From Brevundimonas sp. EYE_349 (GTDB lineage Bacteria > Pseudomonadota > Alphaproteobacteria > Caulobacterales > Caulobacteraceae), in NCBI RefSeq assembly GCF_023147505.1, contig NZ_JAHXPB010000002.1:124001-188000 (forward strand): a stretch of 64,000 nt of DNA, in the 5' to 3' direction. Below, piece after piece: positions 61,041-64,000 of this stretch. Position 1 is the stretch's first letter. Each line of letters starts with the position of its first letter. The position numbers were made by a program, and so were the translations under genes. The notes under the pieces were generated by a model that saw nothing but the letters and a program-made list of their open reading frames with translations, did no database searches and was not told the origin of the DNA.

Positions 61041-62281
61041 GCGAGATCGATCCCGAGAAAGCAAAGGGGCCGACACCTGAGCCGGATGACGATGACGCCA
61101 AGCCGCTGACCGGCGAGCCGGTGGCGCCCATGCGTCTTCGTGCCGAGCCGCCGCGCGTCACCCGGCTGTCGCGCAAGGTTCTGATCGGTCTCGGCCTGGT
61201 CGCCAGCACCGGGATCGGCGGCGCGCTGATCTATGCGCTCCAGACCCGTGAGGGCGGCGTCGCCAACAGCGAACTCTATTCGACCGAGAACCGCGCGACC
61301 GCCGATGGGCTCAATGGTCTGCCGCGCGACTATACCGGCCCGATCCTCGGACCCGCTTTGCCAGGCGACCTCGGGCGACCGATCCTCGACGCCCAGAACC
61401 GCGGTCAGCCCGTGCCCACGCCGGGCATCGGTACACCCGCCGCGACTCCGCCGGGTCTCAGCGCCGAAGAGCAGCGCCGGCTTCAGGAAATCGAAGCGGC
61501 GCGGACCGGCCGGCTGTTCGCTTCGACCGAGACGCGGGCGACCGCGCCGCCTGCCACCGCGACCGCCAATGCCACGCCGCCTATGCCGGACCTGACCAGC
61601 CTGGGCCTCGCGCCGCAGCCGGCGACGCCCACGGCCCAGGACCGCCAGCTCGCCTTCCTCAATCAGGCGGCCGACCGGCGCACCGTTGCGCCAGATCGCG
61701 TCGCCGCACCAGCATCGCCGAACATCCTGCAAGCCGGGGCCGTGATCCCGGCGGCGCTGATCACCGGCATCCGCTCCGATCTGCCCGGCCAGATCACCGC
61801 CCAGGTCACGGAGAATGTCTATGACAGCCCGACCGGGCGCATCCTGCTCGTGCCGCAGGGCACGCGATTGATCGGCCAGTACGATAACGGCGTCGGCTTC
61901 GGTCAGCGCCGTGTCCTGCTGGTCTGGAACCGGCTGATCCTGCCGAACGGCCGGTCGATCGTGCTGGAGCGCCAGCCGGGCGCCGACGCCGAAGGCTTTG
62001 CAGGCTTGGAGGACGGCGTCGATTATCACTGGTGGGATCTGGCGAAGGCCGCAGCGCTCTCGACCCTGCTCGGCGTCGGAGCTGAACTGGCGACCGACCA
62101 GAACGACCGCCTGATCGGCGCCATCCGCGACGGCGCGCAGGACACCATCAACGACGCCGGTCAGCAGATCGTCCGCCGCCAGCTCAACGTCCAGCCGACG
62201 CTCACCATCCGGCCAGGATTCCCGGTCCGCGTCATCGTCACCCGCGATCTCGTCCTTGAACCCTACGGAGCCACGCCATGA
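61037..62281 (+). CDS. trbI: Conjugal transfer protein TrbI (VirB10-like)
   Basis: A 414-residue VirB10-type protein. A proline/acidic N-terminus is followed by one membrane helix (VLIGLGLVASTGIGGALIYAL), a long Pro/Ala-rich periplasmic linker, and the conserved C-terminal domain with GAVIPAALITGIRSDLPGQI (in one run of the family motif), VPQGTRLIGQYDNG, WDLAKAAALSTLLGVG and FPVRVIVTRDL. It bridges inner and outer membranes and senses ATPase energy. The GTG at 61037 overlaps the trbG stop and fixes the start. Confidence 0.92.
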   Translation: MSEIDPEKAKGPTPEPDDDDAKPLTGEPVAPMRLRAEPPRVTRLSRKVLIGLGLVASTGIGGALIYALQTREGGVANSELYSTENRATADGLNGLPRDYTGPILGPALPGDLGRPILDAQNRGQPVPTPGIGTPAATPPGLSAEEQRRLQEIEAARTGRLFASTETRATAPPATATANATPPMPDLTSLGLAPQPATPTAQDRQLAFLNQAADRRTVAPDRVAAPASPNILQAGAVIPAALITGIRSDLPGQITAQVTENVYDSPTGRILLVPQGTRLIGQYDNGVGFGQRRVLLVWNRLILPNGRSIVLERQPGADAEGFAGLEDGVDYHWWDLAKAAALSTLLGVGAELATDQNDRLIGAIRDGAQDTINDAGQQIVRRQLNVQPTLTIRPGFPVRVIVTRDLVLEPYGATP

Positions 62282-62520
62282 CCAAGCTGAAGCTCGGCCC
62301 GATCGCCGACGACAAGCCGGTGAAGGTGACAGTGGAGCTGCCCGCCGATCTGCACCGAGATCTCGCCGCCTATGCCGAGGTGCTCGGCCGCGAGAGCGGC
62401 CATCCGCCCACCGATCCCGTTCGCCTCATCGTGCCCATGCTGGAGCGGTTCATCGCCACCGATCGGGCGTTTGCCAAAGCGAAGCGCGGCACGGCGGCGA
62501 GCGGGGACAGGTCATCATGA
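62278..62520 (+). CDS. DUF2274 protein
   Basis: An 80-residue DUF2274 protein (LGPIADDKPVKVTVELPADLH, in its first strand-helix; DPVRLIVPMLERFIATDRAF). It resembles ribbon-helix-helix regulators and always follows trbI in this type of element, where it may repress the transfer operon. Coupled to trbI by ATGA. Confidence 0.9.
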   Translation: MTKLKLGPIADDKPVKVTVELPADLHRDLAAYAEVLGRESGHPPTDPVRLIVPMLERFIATDRAFAKAKRGTAASGDRSS

Positions 62521-62706
62521 TGCCGACGCCCGCCCATCATCGTGAGACCGATCGCGGAATACGATCGACGTATCGCAACGCGCCGTCTTCACAGTTCGTG
62601 CAATCCGCCGATGCTGGAAGAATTGCGCGGCGTCAGGGCGAAGGCCAGCATCAGGATGAAGGGTCAGGTGTCGTTACGGTTGGTCATCTCACAGAACGTG
62701 ATTCCC

Positions 62707-62970
62707 ATGTCCCGGCGCGCCGCTGATCGCCCGCAACGCCGGCTCCGTATCGTGTCCGCGGCTCTGCCCGACGACCTCTACGACTATATCCCGCAGGACG
62801 ACATCGAGACGCCGGCCCCGCGCATCGGCCGACCGCCGAAGCACGATGTCGAATCCTGGACCGTCACCGACGACTGGCCCGACCGCGTGCCGGTGACGGA
62901 GGCCGAGATCGACCTGTTCGAGGCATGGTTCGGCGACATTTTCGACGAGCTGTTCGGGCCGCCCGCATGA
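62707..62970 (+). CDS. Small conserved ICE protein of unknown function
   Basis: An 87-residue acidic protein: RRLRIVSAALPDDLYDYIPQ, a PAPRIGRPPKHD linker with an AT-hook-like GRPPK, and an acidic DLFEAWFGDIFDELFG C-terminus. The start is uncertain: 62707 is the ATG nearest the conserved part but lacks a clear ribosome site, and the frame is open from 62542. It sits between DUF2274 and the terminal recombinase module. No function can be assigned. Confidence 0.5.
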   Translation: MSRRAADRPQRRLRIVSAALPDDLYDYIPQDDIETPAPRIGRPPKHDVESWTVTDDWPDRVPVTEAEIDLFEAWFGDIFDELFGPPA

Positions 62971-63044
62971 TGCCGTCAAAGGAATGCCGACATAGGCCAG
63001 GATGCTCATTTTCCTTGCTTAAGTTGCTTGGGTATGATAACAAT

Positions 63045-63067
63045 ACGGCGAATATTTTCTTCGCCGT
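63045..63067. promoter_or_regulatory. Inverted repeat upstream of the HTH-recombinase operon
   Basis: ACGGCGAA, TATTTTC, TTCGCCGT: an 8-base perfect repeat just after a TATGATAA -10-like box (63033-63040). It is a likely operator for the HTH protein that follows. Confidence 0.5.
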
Positions 63068-63113
63068 TTGACGCCTTCGTCGGTCGGCGAGCGCCCCAAT
63101 GGAGGCCCCGCCC

Positions 63114-63512
63114 GTGACCACGCTGAAGGTCGGAATTGCCGATCCCGAAGAGATGAAGGCCCGCACGCTGCGCATTGCGCGGGGGGAGGAGAAACCGTCA
63201 CCGGGTGATCCGAGTGCCTGGTTCGTCTCGACGGAATCCTTCGCCAAGATCTTGTCGGCTCCCAATCGCGAAATGCTGCGCATCATCGCGCAGGAGAAGC
63301 CGGATTCGCTCGACGCCTTGGCCACGCTGACTGGGCGGCAGAAATCCAATCTGTCGCGCACCCTGAAAGCGATGATCGGCTACGGCCTGATCCGCATGGA
63401 GCGCGATGGCCGTAAGCTCGCACCTAAACTCATCCACGATCGCGTCGTGCTGGAACTGGCGTTGACCGGCCGTCGCCAGCCATCACGCCGTAAGGAAACC
63501 GACCATGAATAA
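63114..63512 (+). CDS. Winged-helix (MarR-like) DNA-binding protein
   Basis: A 132-residue protein: an N-terminal arm, then MLRIIAQEKPDSLDALATLTG and KSNLSRTLKAMIGYGLIRMERDG, a winged helix-turn-helix as in phage-related antitoxin-like and MarR-like regulators. GGAGG precedes the GTG at 63114 by nine bases and I prefer it; the ATG at 63099 is in frame. It overlaps the recombinase start, so it probably controls recombinase expression through the inverted repeat upstream. Confidence 0.75.
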   Translation: MTTLKVGIADPEEMKARTLRIARGEEKPSPGDPSAWFVSTESFAKILSAPNREMLRIIAQEKPDSLDALATLTGRQKSNLSRTLKAMIGYGLIRMERDGRKLAPKLIHDRVVLELALTGRRQPSRRKETDHE

Positions 63513-64000
63513 GGAAACTCCATTGGTCGCCATCCGCGCGGCTCTCTACCTCCGCGTCTCGACGACCCGCCAGGCCGAGCACGATGTCTCCATCCCCGAC
63601 CAGAAGCGCCAGGGCGAGGCCTATTGCGTGTCGCGCGGCTATCAACTCATCGACACCTTCGTCGAGCCGGGCGCATCCGCGACCAACGATCGCCGCCCCG
63701 AGTTTCAGCGCATGATCGAGGCGGGGACGTCCAAGCCCGCGCCCTTCGATATCGTCGTGGTCCACTCGTTCAGCCGCTTCTTCCGCGATCACTTCGAGTT
63801 GGAATTCTATGTCCGCAAGCTCGCCAAGAACGGCGTGAAGCTGGTCTCGATCACGCAGGAGATGGGCGACGACCCGATGCACGTCATGATGCGTCAGATC
63901 ATGGCGCTGTTCGACGAGTATCAGTCGAAGGAGAACGGCAAGCACGTCATGCGCGCCCTCAAGGAGAACGCGCGGCAGGGCTTCTGGAACGGCGCGCTCC
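63505..64000 (+). CDS. Serine recombinase (ICE integrase), cut by the window end
   Basis: The first 165 residues of a large serine recombinase: YLRVSTTRQAEHDVS with the catalytic serine in RVST, SIPDQKRQGEAYC, VVVHSFSRFFRDHFE and LFDEYQSKENGKHV of the resolvase domain, then the start of the recombinase domain (GFWNGA). It is intact as far as seen and lies in the position of the integrase of this ICE type, making it the likely enzyme for excision and integration. It overlaps the HTH gene by eight bases. Confidence 0.92.
   Translation, partial: MNKETPLVAIRAALYLRVSTTRQAEHDVSIPDQKRQGEAYCVSRGYQLIDTFVEPGASATNDRRPEFQRMIEAGTSKPAPFDIVVVHSFSRFFRDHFELEFYVRKLAKNGVKLVSITQEMGDDPMHVMMRQIMALFDEYQSKENGKHVMRALKENARQGFWNGAL

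Noticed and set aside
1..64000. CRISPR array
   Set aside because: No regularly spaced direct repeats of 20 bases or more were seen; the three repA repeats are too few and too close.
1..64000. tRNA or rRNA genes, including a tRNA att site
   Set aside because: No cloverleaf or rRNA-like sequence noticed. The ICE uses a serine recombinase, which need not target a tRNA.

Overview
The window is GC-rich DNA from an alphaproteobacterium. A TonB-dependent outer-membrane receptor, a lignostilbene/carotenoid-type oxygenase, SnoaL-fold enzymes, acyl-CoA catabolic genes and a Ti/RP4-type (Trb) conjugative element carrying DUF2274, DUF2840, DUF736 and DUF3363 genes together point to Sphingomonadales or Caulobacterales. 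The genus is an inference; no rRNA or tRNA gene was seen.

Bases 1-24,430 are a chromosomal-type catabolic cluster for a hydrophobic, probably aromatic or terpenoid-like, substrate. It holds a TonB receptor and an MFS transporter for uptake; three AMP-forming acyl-CoA ligases (one feruloyl-CoA-synthase-like); two acyl-CoA dehydrogenases, one beside an ACAD10/11-like phosphotransferase; a thiolase; four short-chain dehydrogenases; a DHDP-reductase-like oxidoreductase; a DUF1295 membrane reductase; a carotenoid-oxygenase-family dioxygenase; three SnoaL-fold proteins; a hotdog thioesterase; and the tail of a nitronate-monooxygenase-like gene. Regulators are a tandem HxlR protein and a MerR protein. 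Genes form short operons with ATGA start/stop overlaps, and several promoter regions share a TTAGAA-centred motif.

Bases 24,500-26,060 are a recombination scar: a large serine recombinase with an internal in-frame deletion, a DUF2924 fragment, and the C-terminal remnant of another recombinase on the opposite strand, followed by AACAGG-rich repeats. Bases 26,540-34,611 are a defence-like island of two convergent operons. One reads VapBC-like pair, HNH-ABC ATPase fusion, PD-(D/E)xK-like protein, then a conserved protein of unknown function. The other reads PD-(D/E)xK-like protein, TIR protein, HEPN protein. A complete IS5-family element sits exactly in the CTAG where the two convergent stop codons overlap and spares both genes.

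Bases 34,750-64,000 are an integrative conjugative element backbone with cargo pockets: ParB-like (frameshifted), a small membrane protein, cargo (AAA ATPase, GmrSD-like), DUF736, DUF932, DUF6499/DUF2285 (frameshifted), cargo (LysR and NAD(P)-binding protein), HTH, repA, parA, RHH protein, DUF2840, traF-like peptidase, DUF736, lytic transglycosylase, DUF3363 relaxase, cargo (MocR regulator, EamA exporter, LysR), XRE, DUF2285-like, HEPN-like, traG, trbL, trbF, trbG, trbI, DUF2274, HTH, serine recombinase (cut by the window end). A deletion fuses the first three quarters of traG to the tail of trbL. No trbB, trbC, trbD, trbE or trbJ is seen, so the element probably cannot self-transfer. It still carries a plausible replication origin (DnaA box, three iterons, AT-rich stretch) in the 3' end of repA.
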